This document shows positions 17,572 to 28,200 of a stretch of DNA of 64,000 nucleotides, in pieces. Source of the DNA: Paraburkholderia sp. BL21I4N1 (GTDB taxonomy: Bacteria; Pseudomonadota; Gammaproteobacteria; Burkholderiales; Burkholderiaceae); the NCBI RefSeq assembly GCF_002973525.1, contig NZ_PVEN01000009.1:124001-188000 (forward strand). The letters run 5' to 3'. The notes beneath the pieces are model-generated. The model searched no databases. It worked only from the letters and a program-made list of their open reading frames with translations, and was not told the origin of the DNA. How positions within the stretch are numbered: position 1 is the stretch's first letter; each line of letters opens with the position of its first letter. The position numbers were made by a program, and so were the translations under genes.

Positions 17572-20256
17572 ATGAGCACGTCCCTCAACACCCTGATCGC
17601 CAAACTGAATCCGACCTGCCGGCAAGCGGCTTTGCTGGCGGCGAACAACTGTCTCGCGCGCGGTCACTACGAGGTCGACCTCGAACATCTGCTGCTGGCG
17701 CTACTGGATGAAGCGGCGAGCGACGTCGCGCTTGTGCTGCGGGCGAGCAGGATCGACCCGCATGCGTTGCGCGCGGATCTCGAACGCGAATTGCAGCGGC
17801 TGAAAACCGGCAATACGCGCACGCCGGTGTTCTCGAAGCATCTGATCGATTTGCTCGAACAGGCGTGGCTGATAGCGTCGCTCGATTCGCGGATTGGCCG
17901 GATCCGCTCGGGGCATCTGTTGCTGGCGCTGCTGAGCGCGCCGGATCTCGCGCAGTTTGCCGAGCGCATGTCGCCGTTGCTGCGCGATGTGCGCGTGACC
18001 GATCTGAAGCACAAGTTCGACGAACTCACGGCGGGCTCGCGTGAAGCGGAACGTAGCAGCGCGGCCGACAGCGCAGGTGACGACGCGAGCGATAGCGCGG
18101 CGAACGAAACCGCGCCCGGCGCGCCGTCGAAAACACCCGCGCTCGATACCTACACCAGCAATCTCACGCAACGCGCGCGGGACGGCAAGATCGATCCGGT
18201 GATCGGCCGCGAAGCCGAGATCCGTCAGACCATCGACATCCTGATGCGCCGCCGCCAGAACAACCCGATCATGACGGGCGAGGCGGGCGTCGGCAAAACG
18301 GCCGTGGTGGAAGGTCTCGCGCTGCGCATCGCCGCCGACGACGTGCCCGCGCCGCTTAAAGGCGTCGCGCTGCACGTGCTCGACATGGGTCTGCTGCAAG
18401 CGGGCGCGAGCGTGAAGGGCGAGTTCGAAAACCGCCTGAAGAACGTGATCGACGAGGTCAAGAAGAGTCCGCATCCGATCATTCTGTTTATCGACGAGGC
18501 GCATACGATCATCGGCGCCGGTGGCCAGGCCGGTCAGAACGACGCGGCCAATTTGCTGAAGCCGGCTCTCGCGCGCGGCGAATTGCGCACCATCGCGGCG
18601 ACCACGTGGAGCGAGTACAAGAAGTACTTCGAGAAAGATGCGGCGCTGGCGCGACGCTTCCAGGTCGTGAAGATCGAGGAACCGAACGAGACGCTGGCCG
18701 CGGCGATGCTGCGCGGCATGGCCGCGCTGATGGAAAAGCACTTCAACGTGCGCGTGCTCGACGACGCGATCACCGAAGCGGTGCGCCTGTCGCATCGCTA
18801 CATTAGCGGCCGGCAACTGCCGGACAAGGCGATCAGCGTGCTCGACACGGCCTGCGCGAAGGTGGCGCTGGCGCACAGCTCGACGCCAGCCGCGATCGAT
18901 GACACGAAGAAAAGCCTCGAACGGATCGACACCGAGATCGCTGCGCTGGAACGCGAAGTGGCGAGCGGTTCGGTGCATGACGAGCGGCTGGCCGAACTGC
19001 GCGAACTGCGAGAGGAAGACGTCAAGGCGCTGGCCGAAGACGAAGCCCGCTACGACAAGGAACGCGCGCTGGTCGAGGAGATCGTCGGCCTACGTGCCGA
19101 GCTCGACGCGGCCCGTGTGAGCAGCGCGAATGCCGGGCAGGCCGAACACGCGGACAAGACCGACAAAGCACGCGAAACACTCGCCGCACGCGTCGCCGAA
19201 CTGCACGCGCTGCAAGGCAGCCAGCCGATGGTGCCGCTCCAGGTGGACGGCCACGTGGTCGCCGAAATCGTCGCGTCGTGGACCGGCATTCCGCTCGGCC
19301 GCATGATCAAGGACGAAATCCAGACCGTGCTGAACTTGCAGCCGCTGCTGGCCGCGCGCGTGATCGGCCAGGACCACGCGCTCGACGCGATCGCGCAGCG
19401 CGTGCGCACCGCCAGCGCGAGTCTCGAAGACCCGAACAAGCCGCGCGGCGTGTTCATGTTCGTGGGCCCGTCGGGCGTCGGCAAGACCGAAACGGCGCTG
19501 GCGCTGGCCGACGTGCTGTACGGCGGCGAGCGCAAGATGGTCACGATCAACATGAGCGAGTATCAGGAGGCGCACAGCGTCTCCGGTCTGAAGGGCTCGC
19601 CGCCGGGCTACGTGGGTTATGGCGAGGGTGGCGTGCTGACCGAAGCGGTGCGGCGCAATCCGTATTCGGTGGTGCTGCTCGACGAAGTCGAAAAAGCCCA
19701 CCCCGACGTGCTCGAAATGTTCTTCCAGGTGTTCGACAAGGGCACGATGGACGACGCCGAAGGCCGCGAGATCGACTTCCGCAATACGCTCATCATTCTG
19801 ACCTCGAACGTCGGCTCGCAGGCGGTCATGCAGGCCTGTCTGAACAAGAGCGCCGAGGAGCTGCCGGACGCGGACGAACTCGCGGAGACGTTGCGCCCGC
19901 AACTTTACAAGACGTTCAAGCCGGCCTTTCTCGGCCGCATGAAAGTGGTGCCGTACTACCCGATTTCCGACGACGTGCTGGCCGACATCATCGAGCTGAA
20001 ACTGGAGCGGATTCGCCGCCGCATCGAAGCGAATCACAAGGCCGTATTCGAATGGGACGAGTCGCTGGTCGACGCCGTGCTCGCGCGTTGCACCGAGGTG
20101 GATTCCGGCGCGCGCAATGTCGACCATATTCTGAACGGCACGCTGTTGCCCGAGGTCGCGCAGCAGGTGCTGGAGCGCATCGCGAACGGCGCCACGATCG
20201 AACGCATTGCGGTGCGTGCGAGCGAAGCCGGCGAATTCGACTACACGGTCGTGTAA
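17572..20256 (+). CDS. tssH: Type VI secretion AAA+ ATPase TssH (ClpV)
   Basis: This 894-aa protein has an N-terminal Clp-N domain (residues about 1-150, LNTLIAKLNPTCRQAALLAA), a first AAA+ domain with Walker A GEAGVGKT near residue 236 and Walker B ILFIDEAHTIIG, a coiled middle domain (about 440-560), and a second AAA+ domain with GPSGVGKTE near residue 632. ClpV recycles contracted TssBC sheath. ATG 17572 is chosen by the position of the Clp-N domain. Confidence 0.97.
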   Translation: MSTSLNTLIAKLNPTCRQAALLAANNCLARGHYEVDLEHLLLALLDEAASDVALVLRASRIDPHALRADLERELQRLKTGNTRTPVFSKHLIDLLEQAWLIASLDSRIGRIRSGHLLLALLSAPDLAQFAERMSPLLRDVRVTDLKHKFDELTAGSREAERSSAADSAGDDASDSAANETAPGAPSKTPALDTYTSNLTQRARDGKIDPVIGREAEIRQTIDILMRRRQNNPIMTGEAGVGKTAVVEGLALRIAADDVPAPLKGVALHVLDMGLLQAGASVKGEFENRLKNVIDEVKKSPHPIILFIDEAHTIIGAGGQAGQNDAANLLKPALARGELRTIAATTWSEYKKYFEKDAALARRFQVVKIEEPNETLAAAMLRGMAALMEKHFNVRVLDDAITEAVRLSHRYISGRQLPDKAISVLDTACAKVALAHSSTPAAIDDTKKSLERIDTEIAALEREVASGSVHDERLAELRELREEDVKALAEDEARYDKERALVEEIVGLRAELDAARVSSANAGQAEHADKTDKARETLAARVAELHALQGSQPMVPLQVDGHVVAEIVASWTGIPLGRMIKDEIQTVLNLQPLLAARVIGQDHALDAIAQRVRTASASLEDPNKPRGVFMFVGPSGVGKTETALALADVLYGGERKMVTINMSEYQEAHSVSGLKGSPPGYVGYGEGGVLTEAVRRNPYSVVLLDEVEKAHPDVLEMFFQVFDKGTMDDAEGREIDFRNTLIILTSNVGSQAVMQACLNKSAEELPDADELAETLRPQLYKTFKPAFLGRMKVVPYYPISDDVLADIIELKLERIRRRIEANHKAVFEWDESLVDAVLARCTEVDSGARNVDHILNGTLLPEVAQQVLERIANGATIERIAVRASEAGEFDYTVV

Positions 20257-20337
20257 CGAGCCGCGGTCACACCGCGGCGCGCCCACCCGTTAGCCACTCT
20301 GTTTAAATGCCGTACCGGACACTTATTGCATTCTGTC

Positions 20338-21444
20338 ATGCCGACTAATCTGGACACCCTGCTGGCACCGCTCAGCGAGACCTCGCCGTGCGGCGACGAT
20401 CTGCTGTTTTCCGCCGATTTCGACGCGATCCAGCACGCACGCCGTTTCGAAGATCCTTCGCTCGATCAGGGCGAGTGGGTCACGGACATCAAGGAGGCCG
20501 ACTGGCCGTTCGTGGTGGAGCGCACCCGCGCGCTGCTGCAGACGCAGACCAAGGACCTGCGCCTTGCCGTCTGGCTCACGGAGGCGCTCGCGCTCGAAGA
20601 GGGCATGGGCGGTCTCACGCAGGGCTATGCGTTGCTGACCGGACTGTGCGAGCGCTATTGGGACGCCGTGCATCCGCTGCCGGAGGGCGACGACACCGAG
20701 TATCGGCTCGGCAATGTCGCGTGGCTGGTGGGGCGCACCGGCGACCTGCTGCGCGCCATGCCGCTGACCTCGTCGCAGGGTAATGCGTACAGCACGATCG
20801 ATTGGGACGTGGCCACGCACGTTGCGCAAGCCGTCAAGCGCGATCCGGATCACGCGGACGAAATCGCGCGCGGCAAGCCGTCCATCGAGCAGATCGAAGC
20901 GTCGAAGCGCGCCACGCCGCCGGCGTTTTACACGGCGCTGCTGGCCGATCTGAAAGCGTTCGAGGCGGCCATGCTCGCGCTCGAACAGGAACTCGACCGC
21001 CGCGCCGCCGACGCCGCGCCGAGTTTCCGTCAGGCAAAAGACGCGTATGAGAACGTCTTCCGTCTGGCCGAACGGTTTGCGCGCGAACTGGGCGTGAACG
21101 CGGACACCCCGCAGCCCAAAGCCCCCGCGCCGACCGAGCACGAGCGCGCCGAGCCTACCTTCAAGACTTCACCGCAACGCGAGGAACCCGTGTTGACGAC
21201 CACCCCGACCAGCCCGATTGCAGGAATCCAGAGCCGTGCGCAAGCCGTCGCGCAGTTGCGCGCGGTGGCGCGGTTCTTTCGCGGCACGGAGCCGCACAAT
21301 CCGGCGGCTTACTTCGCCGAAAAAGCCGCCGAGGCCGCGGATATGCCGTTGCATCAATGGCTTTCAACCGTGGTGAAAGACGACGGCTCGCTCGCGCATA
21401 TTCGCGAGTTGCTGGGCGTGAAGCCCGACGATCAGAAAAGCTAG
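20338..21444 (+). CDS. tssA: Type VI secretion protein TssA (ImpA-N domain)
   Basis: This 368-aa protein has the ImpA N-terminal domain at about residues 5-130 (LDTLLAPLSETSPCGDDLLF, YWDAVHPLPEGDDTEYR). A linker and a C-terminal helical part follow (AVAQLRAVARFFRGTEPHNP). TssA acts in baseplate priming and tail assembly. It is the last gene of the rightward unit, and its end nearly touches the convergent regulator gene. Confidence 0.93.
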   Translation: MPTNLDTLLAPLSETSPCGDDLLFSADFDAIQHARRFEDPSLDQGEWVTDIKEADWPFVVERTRALLQTQTKDLRLAVWLTEALALEEGMGGLTQGYALLTGLCERYWDAVHPLPEGDDTEYRLGNVAWLVGRTGDLLRAMPLTSSQGNAYSTIDWDVATHVAQAVKRDPDHADEIARGKPSIEQIEASKRATPPAFYTALLADLKAFEAAMLALEQELDRRAADAAPSFRQAKDAYENVFRLAERFARELGVNADTPQPKAPAPTEHERAEPTFKTSPQREEPVLTTTPTSPIAGIQSRAQAVAQLRAVARFFRGTEPHNPAAYFAEKAAEAADMPLHQWLSTVVKDDGSLAHIRELLGVKPDDQKS

Positions 21445-21448
21445 GCGA

Positions 21449-22408
21449 TCACGCGCCTCTGATCTCGCGTATGCCCTTACGCAACCGACGGCGCAGCAGC
21501 GTGCGCAACGTGACGCCGTCGGCATAGCCCACCATGTCGGCAATTCTGTCGACGCTGTTGCTGCTGGTCTTCAGCAGATGCACGGCACGCTCGATGCGCA
21601 GGTCCTGCACGTGCGAGACCGGCGTCTTGCCCAGCACGTCGCGAACGCGCCGCGCCAGCGTGCGCTTGCTGGTTGCCAGCTCGTTGGCGGCGGCATCCAG
21701 ATTGAAACCCTTGTCGAGATGCGCGCGCGCCCAGCGGTCGAAACGCTCGACCAGCGGATCGGCGTGAGAAAGATGATCCGAAATGATGTACGCCGACTGC
21801 GAGGGCCGCGAGTCGACCACCAGGTAATTCGCCACCAGCGTGGCCAGTTCGGGGCTGGTCTGGCGAATCAGCCATAGCGTCATGTCGATGTGGCTGAACG
21901 CCGCGCCCGCCGTCACGAACTGTCCGGAGTTGACGAGCATATGGCTCGTGTCGAGACGCACGGACGGATAGCGTTGACGAAACAGCGGCGCCAGCCACCA
22001 CGTGGTGGTGGCGTTGTGCTGCGCCAGCAAGCCGCTTTCGGCCAGCACGAACGTACCGACGCACGCCGCGGCGATGCGCACGCCCGCGTCCGCCCAGCCA
22101 CGCAGTGCCACGGCGGCTTCGGCCACGTCCGCGCGCGCCAGCGCCGCCTGCAGCGACTCGGGCATCTTGTAGCCGAGCGCCGGCACGATCACCAGATCCG
22201 GCGCCGGGCAGTCCGCCAGCGGCAGCACGGGAACGCTCAGACCTTGCGCGCTTCTGACCTTGCGGCGCACGCCGGCGACCGAAACCTGAAACGGTTCGCC
22301 CGGCCATGCTTGCAATGCGGAGAGTTCATTCGCCGTGGTCAAGGCATCCAGAACGATGGCGAGTCCCGTGTCGAATACGCCTTCCAGCGCCAGCACCGTG
22401 ATATTCAT
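21449..22408 (-). CDS. GlxA/AraC-type regulator with DJ-1/PfpI domain
   Basis: This 319-aa protein, from ATG 22408, has an N-terminal DJ-1/PfpI-like domain (ITVLALEGVFDTGLAIVLDA; nucleophile-elbow-like IAAACVGTFVLAESG) and a C-terminal AraC DNA-binding domain (LDAAANELATSKRTLARRVR, RIADMVGYADGVTLRTLLR). The family includes GlxA-like regulators. It diverges from the ABM-fold gene over 112 bp, so control of that gene is a natural inference. It ends 4 bp from tssA and looks like an insertion into the T6SS locus rather than part of it. Confidence 0.88.
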   Translation of the reverse strand: MNITVLALEGVFDTGLAIVLDALTTANELSALQAWPGEPFQVSVAGVRRKVRSAQGLSVPVLPLADCPAPDLVIVPALGYKMPESLQAALARADVAEAAVALRGWADAGVRIAAACVGTFVLAESGLLAQHNATTTWWLAPLFRQRYPSVRLDTSHMLVNSGQFVTAGAAFSHIDMTLWLIRQTSPELATLVANYLVVDSRPSQSAYIISDHLSHADPLVERFDRWARAHLDKGFNLDAAANELATSKRTLARRVRDVLGKTPVSHVQDLRIERAVHLLKTSSNSVDRIADMVGYADGVTLRTLLRRRLRKGIREIRGA

Positions 22409-22520
22409 GGCACGATCGATACCGAAGATGTCAATCGTGCCAGCATCGCAGATGCCTTCCGCGCTGTAAAGTGGGATCGGTCGCAAGCGTTGCGATCCCA
22501 TTCACTCGGAGAGACTCATC

Positions 22521-22826
22521 ATGATCAAGTACGCACTGTTCGCGCGCTTTGAAGCGAAGCCCGGCAAGGAAGCAGACGTAGCGGCTTTTCTGGAAAAAGG
22601 GCTGGCGCTGGCGAATCAGGAAACCACCACGCCGATCTGGTTTGCGTTGAAATTGTCGGACCGCGTGTTCGGCGTGTTCGACGCGTTCCAGGACGAAGCG
22701 GGCCGCGACGCGCATCTGAGCGGGCCGATCGCCAAGGCGTTGATGGGCAGCGCCGACGAGTTGTTCGTGGCGCCGCCGGAGATCGCGAAGATCGAGGTGC
22801 TTGGGCTGAAAAATCAGGCGGTGTAA
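22521..22826 (+). CDS. Antibiotic biosynthesis monooxygenase (ABM)-fold protein
   Basis: This 101-aa protein resembles small ferredoxin-fold ABM/YgiN proteins: YALFARFEAKPGKEADVAAF at the start, a central FGVFDAFQDEAGRDAHL segment, and FVAPPEIAKIEVLG at the end. The family includes quinol and polyketide monooxygenases and many proteins without known substrate. The ribosome site GGAGAG precedes ATG 22521. It diverges from the GlxA-type regulator. Confidence 0.8.
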   Translation: MIKYALFARFEAKPGKEADVAAFLEKGLALANQETTTPIWFALKLSDRVFGVFDAFQDEAGRDAHLSGPIAKALMGSADELFVAPPEIAKIEVLGLKNQAV

Positions 22827-22888
22827 TCAGGCAGCGTACACCGGCTAAAGCGGCCGGGTCGTCGTCATTCAACCTTCAGGAAGACAAC

Positions 22889-23275
22889 ATGGGTATCCGC
22901 ATCGTGCAACTCGGTTCGCCTCGCGCGGCGGGCGAGGGATTGCGCATCGGGACGGTGAGGCGGCCGCCGCGTGGCGTGCCCAAGGCCGAGTTCGGCAGCC
23001 GGGATTACTACGATGTCTGGCTGCCGAATCTGTCGCCGAGCGCTGAACTGGTGGCGAAGGCCAAGTCGGCGGTCAGCGCGGCCGACTGGCGGAAGTTCGA
23101 GCGGGAATTCCGGACGGAAATGAATGACGGCGAAGCCAGCAAGGTGTTGGACTTGCTGGCGGCCTTGTCACAAAGCGCGGATTTTTCCGTCGGCTGCTAC
23201 TGCGAAGACGAAAACCGCTGCCACCGGAAGATACTTCGTCAGTTGCTCGGCGAACGAGGCGCGCTGATCAAGTAA
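22889..23275 (+). CDS. DUF488 family protein
   Basis: This 128-aa protein fits the DUF488 family: RIVQLGSPRAAGEGLRIGTV and PRGVPKAEFGSRDYYDVWLP at the start, and the Cys-containing GCYCEDENRCHRKILRQLL near the end. The biochemical role of the family is unknown. It lies 62 bp after the ABM gene and may be co-transcribed. Confidence 0.82.
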   Translation: MGIRIVQLGSPRAAGEGLRIGTVRRPPRGVPKAEFGSRDYYDVWLPNLSPSAELVAKAKSAVSAADWRKFEREFRTEMNDGEASKVLDLLAALSQSADFSVGCYCEDENRCHRKILRQLLGERGALIK

Positions 23276-23294
23276 GCGCCGCCGCACTGCGCTG

Positions 23295-24278
23295 TCACGA
23301 CCCCGCGCGGAACTCGATACGCCGGTTCCTCGCGCGGCCATCCGTCGAATCGTTTGACGCGATCGGCTGATCCGGACCGACGCCGGTGGTCGTCATCTGC
23401 TGCGGGGAGATGCCCTTGGCGACCAGATAGCCCTTCACCGCATCCGCGCGCGCCTGGCTGAGCGCGATATTCGACGTGCGATTGCCCGAGTTGTCCGTGT
23501 GGCCGATGATCGCCACGGTTCGGGTCGTCATCTTCTGCATGGCCGCCGCCATCTGATCGAGAATCAGCCGGCCTTGCGGCGTGAGCGTCGCGCTGCCGGT
23601 TTCGAATTCGATCGTGCGATTGGCCAGCGTCTGATCGAGCAGACCCTGTTCGGACGCGCTCACGCGCAGTCCGTTCCTGATCGTGTAGGTGGGGTTCAGC
23701 GCATTCGCCATGTCGCTCGCGAGCTGCTGGCGCTGCGACTCGTTATGCACTTCGCCCTTCACGTCGATCTGCGTGCCGTCGATCTTCAACTGGCCTTTAC
23801 TGATCTGCTTCAACTGCGGGCCGATTAGCTTTTGCACGTTGGCTGACCAGTTGGGCGGCGTCGCGACGTCGGCCACTTCGATCTGATCGACCACGTTGGC
23901 CGCGCCATACGTGTCGCGCAATTTCGCGAGCACGGCGGCCTTGGTCGCTTCGTCGGGCACCTTGCCGCCGACCACCACCTGGCCCGGCGTGGCATTGGCG
24001 GGCGGCGGCGCGGCGGTGATCGCACCGGTGCCGGCGCCGGTCGTGCCGCTGGCGAGGCCCGCGGTGGTCACCGCGGGACCGGCGGGGCCCGATTGCGCGG
24101 ACGCCGTGCCCGGCAGTACCGTGGTGTGAATCGCCATGCCGCTGTTGTCGACCGGCGTGACGCGCGCCGGGCCGTCGTTGTCGGCCTGCGCGGCGGCGCT
24201 GAGCAGCAGGCCCGCGAGCAGCGCGGCCATGCGAATGCGTGGGGTGCGTGAGGTGTCTGAAGTGCGAGGATTCAGCAT
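23295..24278 (-). CDS. OmpA-family peptidoglycan-binding protein of the T6SS locus
   Basis: This 327-aa protein has a signal peptide (RIRMAALLAGLLLSAAAQA), a Gly/Ala/Pro linker, a BON-like segment (GQVVVGGKVPDEATKAAVLA) and a C-terminal OmpA domain from about residue 210. The latter shows TIEFETGSATLTPQGRLILD, IIGHTDNSGNRTSNIALSQA and GRARNRRIEF, with the Asp and Arg that bind diaminopimelate. It lies 4 bp after tagF. Because TssL here lacks its own peptidoglycan domain, this protein may anchor the membrane complex to the wall; that is inference. Confidence 0.88.
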   Translation of the reverse strand: MLNPRTSDTSRTPRIRMAALLAGLLLSAAAQADNDGPARVTPVDNSGMAIHTTVLPGTASAQSGPAGPAVTTAGLASGTTGAGTGAITAAPPPANATPGQVVVGGKVPDEATKAAVLAKLRDTYGAANVVDQIEVADVATPPNWSANVQKLIGPQLKQISKGQLKIDGTQIDVKGEVHNESQRQQLASDMANALNPTYTIRNGLRVSASEQGLLDQTLANRTIEFETGSATLTPQGRLILDQMAAAMQKMTTRTVAIIGHTDNSGNRTSNIALSQARADAVKGYLVAKGISPQQMTTTGVGPDQPIASNDSTDGRARNRRIEFRAGS

Positions 24279-24282
24279 CGTG

Positions 24283-25275
24283 TCACGCTCCCGTGAAGGC
24301 TTCGCGGAACGTGTCGATGCTGACACGCAGCGACAGTTGCGGTTGATCGAGGTAACTGACGAGCTTGCTGATGCCATGATCGTTTTGTGCGTGTTCGTCG
24401 ATCCACTCGGGATCGTCGATATCGATGTTATGTGCCGCATACGACTGCGGATCGACCACGCTGTGCAGCGTTTTGGCCGACGCGCCGTTAAAGCCGATGA
24501 TAAGCCGCTCGCGCTCGGCAATCGTGCCGATGAAAATGGCCAGTTCGAAATCCGCCTGGGCGACGAACGGCGCGATCAGTTCGAGCCAGAACGCGGCCAC
24601 CAGACTGCGGTAGAACGGGTCGTTCGGCAGCGGCAATGTGAGCCCGCGTTCGAGATGCGACGAGCCGCTTTGCATCACCGGACGCAGCAGCGAGCCGAGC
24701 GCCAGCATCGCGCCGCGCAGACGCACCGGGTGGCCGCTCGCCAGCAGCATCTGTTCGAGACCGGAGAGCGTCTGATGCTCGACGAAGTCGTTGAAGGTGC
24801 CGTCGTGCGGATTGCCGGGACCGCCGCCGATCTCGATCGGCACCATCGTTTCGCCGAGCGCCTGCAGCGCGCCGGCCGGCTCGCTCGGGCCGAGCAGCGG
24901 CTTCATCTGCGAAGCGATGCGCGACCAGAGGCGCGCGAACGCGAGCGGGCTGTGCGCAAGGAAGGTGAGCGGCTTTTCGACTTCGAGCGCCGTGGCGGCG
25001 AGAAACGGAAAGCGCCGCGACGACTGGTCGTGGCTCGCCATCATGTGGCCGGCGATTGCCAGCTTGCTGCGCGAACCGAGGAACGCGAAGTGCATCGGCT
25101 TGGCGTTTTCGTAGACGATCTTCCAGCGCGGATCGTCGGTGAGCAGTTCCATGGCTTCCGCGATCCAGCGGTCTAGCGTGGCCAGCAACTGCGGGTTATG
25201 CGCGCTCTTCACGAAATCGCCGCGCGACGGAATCTTGCCGAAATAGGCGATTTGCGCCTGTACGGTCTGCGTCAT
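24283..25275 (-). CDS. tagF: Type VI secretion protein TagF (ImpM)
   Basis: This 330-aa protein has the TagF/ImpM N-terminal domain (AQIAYFGKIPSRGDFVKSAH, WRIAEAM-type segment) and an extended C-terminal part. In some bacteria TagF is a post-translational repressor of T6SS assembly. The start codon overlaps the tssM stop as ATGA. No ppkA, pppA or fha gene of the threonine phosphorylation pathway is present in the window. Confidence 0.92.
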   Translation of the reverse strand: MTQTVQAQIAYFGKIPSRGDFVKSAHNPQLLATLDRWIAEAMELLTDDPRWKIVYENAKPMHFAFLGSRSKLAIAGHMMASHDQSSRRFPFLAATALEVEKPLTFLAHSPLAFARLWSRIASQMKPLLGPSEPAGALQALGETMVPIEIGGGPGNPHDGTFNDFVEHQTLSGLEQMLLASGHPVRLRGAMLALGSLLRPVMQSGSSHLERGLTLPLPNDPFYRSLVAAFWLELIAPFVAQADFELAIFIGTIAERERLIIGFNGASAKTLHSVVDPQSYAAHNIDIDDPEWIDEHAQNDHGISKLVSYLDQPQLSLRVSIDTFREAFTGA

Positions 25276-28200
25276 TGCGCACTCCCTGTGTTCGAACCAG
25301 CGGCGGCGGCGGTCGCCGGCGCGTTGACGGGCGGGGCGCCCGGTCCACCCGCGGCCGTCGCATTGACCGAATTGGCCGCCGCGCTCACGTCCGCCACCGA
25401 CGACGGCAGACGCAAGCCGCGCAGGCTTTGTTGTTGCGGCGCGTCGCTGCTGGCGCTCGAAGCCTGCGACGTGCTGATGATGCGCATGCTGACCGCCACC
25501 GTGACATTGCCTTGCGTCCACGTCAGGTCGAAAGTGCCGTCCGGACGACGCTTGCGTTGCGCCGAGTTGATCAGCTTCTCCAGACCGTAGCGGCCCGGTT
25601 CGTTCACCAGTTGCAGCGTGCGGCCGTCGAACGTGGTGGCGTTCAGCGTCGCGCCCGGCGAACCCGACGGATTCGGCCACACGAAGTTGGTCCACTGCGG
25701 CGGCGTATTGCGGTAACGCATCTGCTGACCGTCGATCGCGAGCGTGTATTCCGTGGTGCCGCTGCTAGGCTGCGGCAGGATCTGGAACACAGTCTGCGGT
25801 TCGGCCGAACCTTGAGCGCCTGCACCGCCACCTGCCGCACCGCCGGCAAGCGGCGCCACCCAGCGCGCGAAGCCGCTGGTGAAGTCGGGCGTCAGCGCCA
25901 GACCCATGTCACCCCACGTGCGTGCCGTCAGCGTGTCGCCACGGCGCACCGCGAGCGGCCCGAGCGTCGTGCCGACGAACTTGGCGATCGCGCCGTCCGG
26001 CCCGAACACCTGGGCGATTTCGCTGGCCCCGGCCTCGACCTTGGCGTCGCCCGCGAACGGGTACTTGGTCGCGAGCGACCCCTGGAAGGTCTGATAGACC
26101 TGCGCGTTCCACACCTTGTTGACTTCGACGCTGGCCGGCTGGATCACTACGGCGTAGGCGGCCATCAGCGGACGCACCAGCAGCGGACGCAGCGCCTTGC
26201 GTTGCGAGTCGGTGAGGCCGGTGAGCATCTGCTCGTCGACGTACTTCAGCGAATCGGCCAGTTCGGAGCCGCTGCCGTCGAGCGTCTGCTGCATCAGCTG
26301 ACGCGCGCCCGGTCCCGGATCGCCCTGGTTCTTGATCACGTTGAAGCGCGTGCGGACCTTGGACAGCGTGTCCATGTAGCCCTTGAGCATCGAGCCGTTG
26401 TCGCCGGTCTGGACAATGCGGCCCAGCGCCGAGAACTCCTGGCCGATCGGGCCCATCGGTATTTCCACCGGATTGCCGTTGATGTCGATGTTGGCGTTCA
26501 ACTGACCGGTCGGCGCCCGCGAGAACAGGTTCTTGAACCAGCTGGTGGCGCCCGATTGCGCGCGCTTCAGGTTGGCATTGAAGAGCGACGGGTTATCCCA
26601 CGAGGTCTGGTCGTACGCGGTTTCGAGCACCTTGCGGATCGGCGAGTCCTGCGGATCGCCCAAGCGGTTCATAGCGTCCACCGCCTGGCCGAAGCTGCCG
26701 AAGTTCTGCACGGCAATGCCTTGCATGAACTTCTGCCAGTGCATGGCGTACTCGGTCTTGTACATCGCGACGAGCGCCTTCTGGATCTGCTCGGGACTGC
26801 CTTCCAGCGTCAGATCGTCGTGCGCCGAGGTGTTGAGCACCCAGTCTTTCGCCTGCAGTTCCTTGGTGGCGGCGTCGCGGATCGCGGGCTGCACGTACTG
26901 GAACCACGCTTCACGCGTGAAGGTGCCGGGGATCGCGTAGCTGCCCGCGACCAGCGCCGTGTTGTTGTCGCCGACAATGCGCGCGATCGTCATGGGCGCG
27001 AAACGGGTCGACGCACGCGCCTTGATTTCCTCGTAGACGCGCTGGCGGGCCGGCATGCCGCGCACCACGCGGCGCAGGTTTTCACGGGTCTGGTCGACCA
27101 GACCGAGGTTCTCGTCGATCATCGGCCAGTCGTCGTCGGAGACGCGCGACAGGTAGAACGTGATCATGCGTTCGGCGCTGCGGATCATCTCGTCGCGCGG
27201 CATGTTGCCGCGATTCGTTTCGAGCCAGCCGCGCCAGAAGCGGGCCACCTGATCGGTCAGGTGAGCCGTTTCCACGTGACGCTTGTCACTCAGCATCAGG
27301 TAGGTCTTGAGCGCGTTGTACGCGTCTTCCACGTTGGTCGGCGAGGCGTCGCTATACAGGCCGCCCTGGCTGTTCGCGGCCATCGCCGCATGCGCGGACA
27401 CCGGCACCGCGGTGGCGTCCGGCGTGCGGTTCAGCGGCGCGAGCTGATCGGGATGCGCATTGACGTCTTTCAGGAACGACGCGAGATTCTGCGAGACCGG
27501 ATCGAGCAGGATCTGGCGTACGCCGTTGTAGTACTCGGTCAGCAGACGCTGTTCGAGACGGTCGCCCTGATACAGTCCGAGCGACACCGCCAGCGGCCGG
27601 TCGCGGCGGAACTGTTCGAGCTGGTCGATGCGGTCTTCGAGCACGTCCATGGCCTGCATGCGCGACTGCAGATCGTTACGGTTCTGCTGCAGACGCACGA
27701 CATTGTCGAGGTCGGCCTGCACGTTCGCGGTGAGTTGCTCGTTGTTCACGGTGGACCACGTCCAGCCGCCGAGCGCCAGCGCCAGCACGGCCACGAAGCC
27801 GAAGAAGGTCGCATAGCGCATGCGCGTCTTGGCGGGGCTCGCGAATTGCCGGACCGTTTGACGGTCGGCGAAAATCACTTTCGAGAACAGGTCGCGCAGG
27901 AAGAAGCCGTTCTTCGAGAACGCGCTATGCGGTTTGGGCAGGCTGTCGGCGCTCAGGCCGAAACGGGTGGCGATGCGGGTGGCCGCGGCGCTGTTGGTTT
28001 CGCCTTCCTGCAGGGCGCTGGTGAAGTAGAAGCCGCGGAAAATCGGCTTGTACTGGAACGGGTTGGTTTCGAACAGCGTGGCGAGGAAGGCGCGCAACGC
28101 GGGCTTGATGGTCGAGAATTCGAGCGGGAAGCTCAACTGGCCCGGCGACAGCTTGTTGCCGCGATTGATCGACATCTGCGCGACGCTGATTTCTTTCAGA

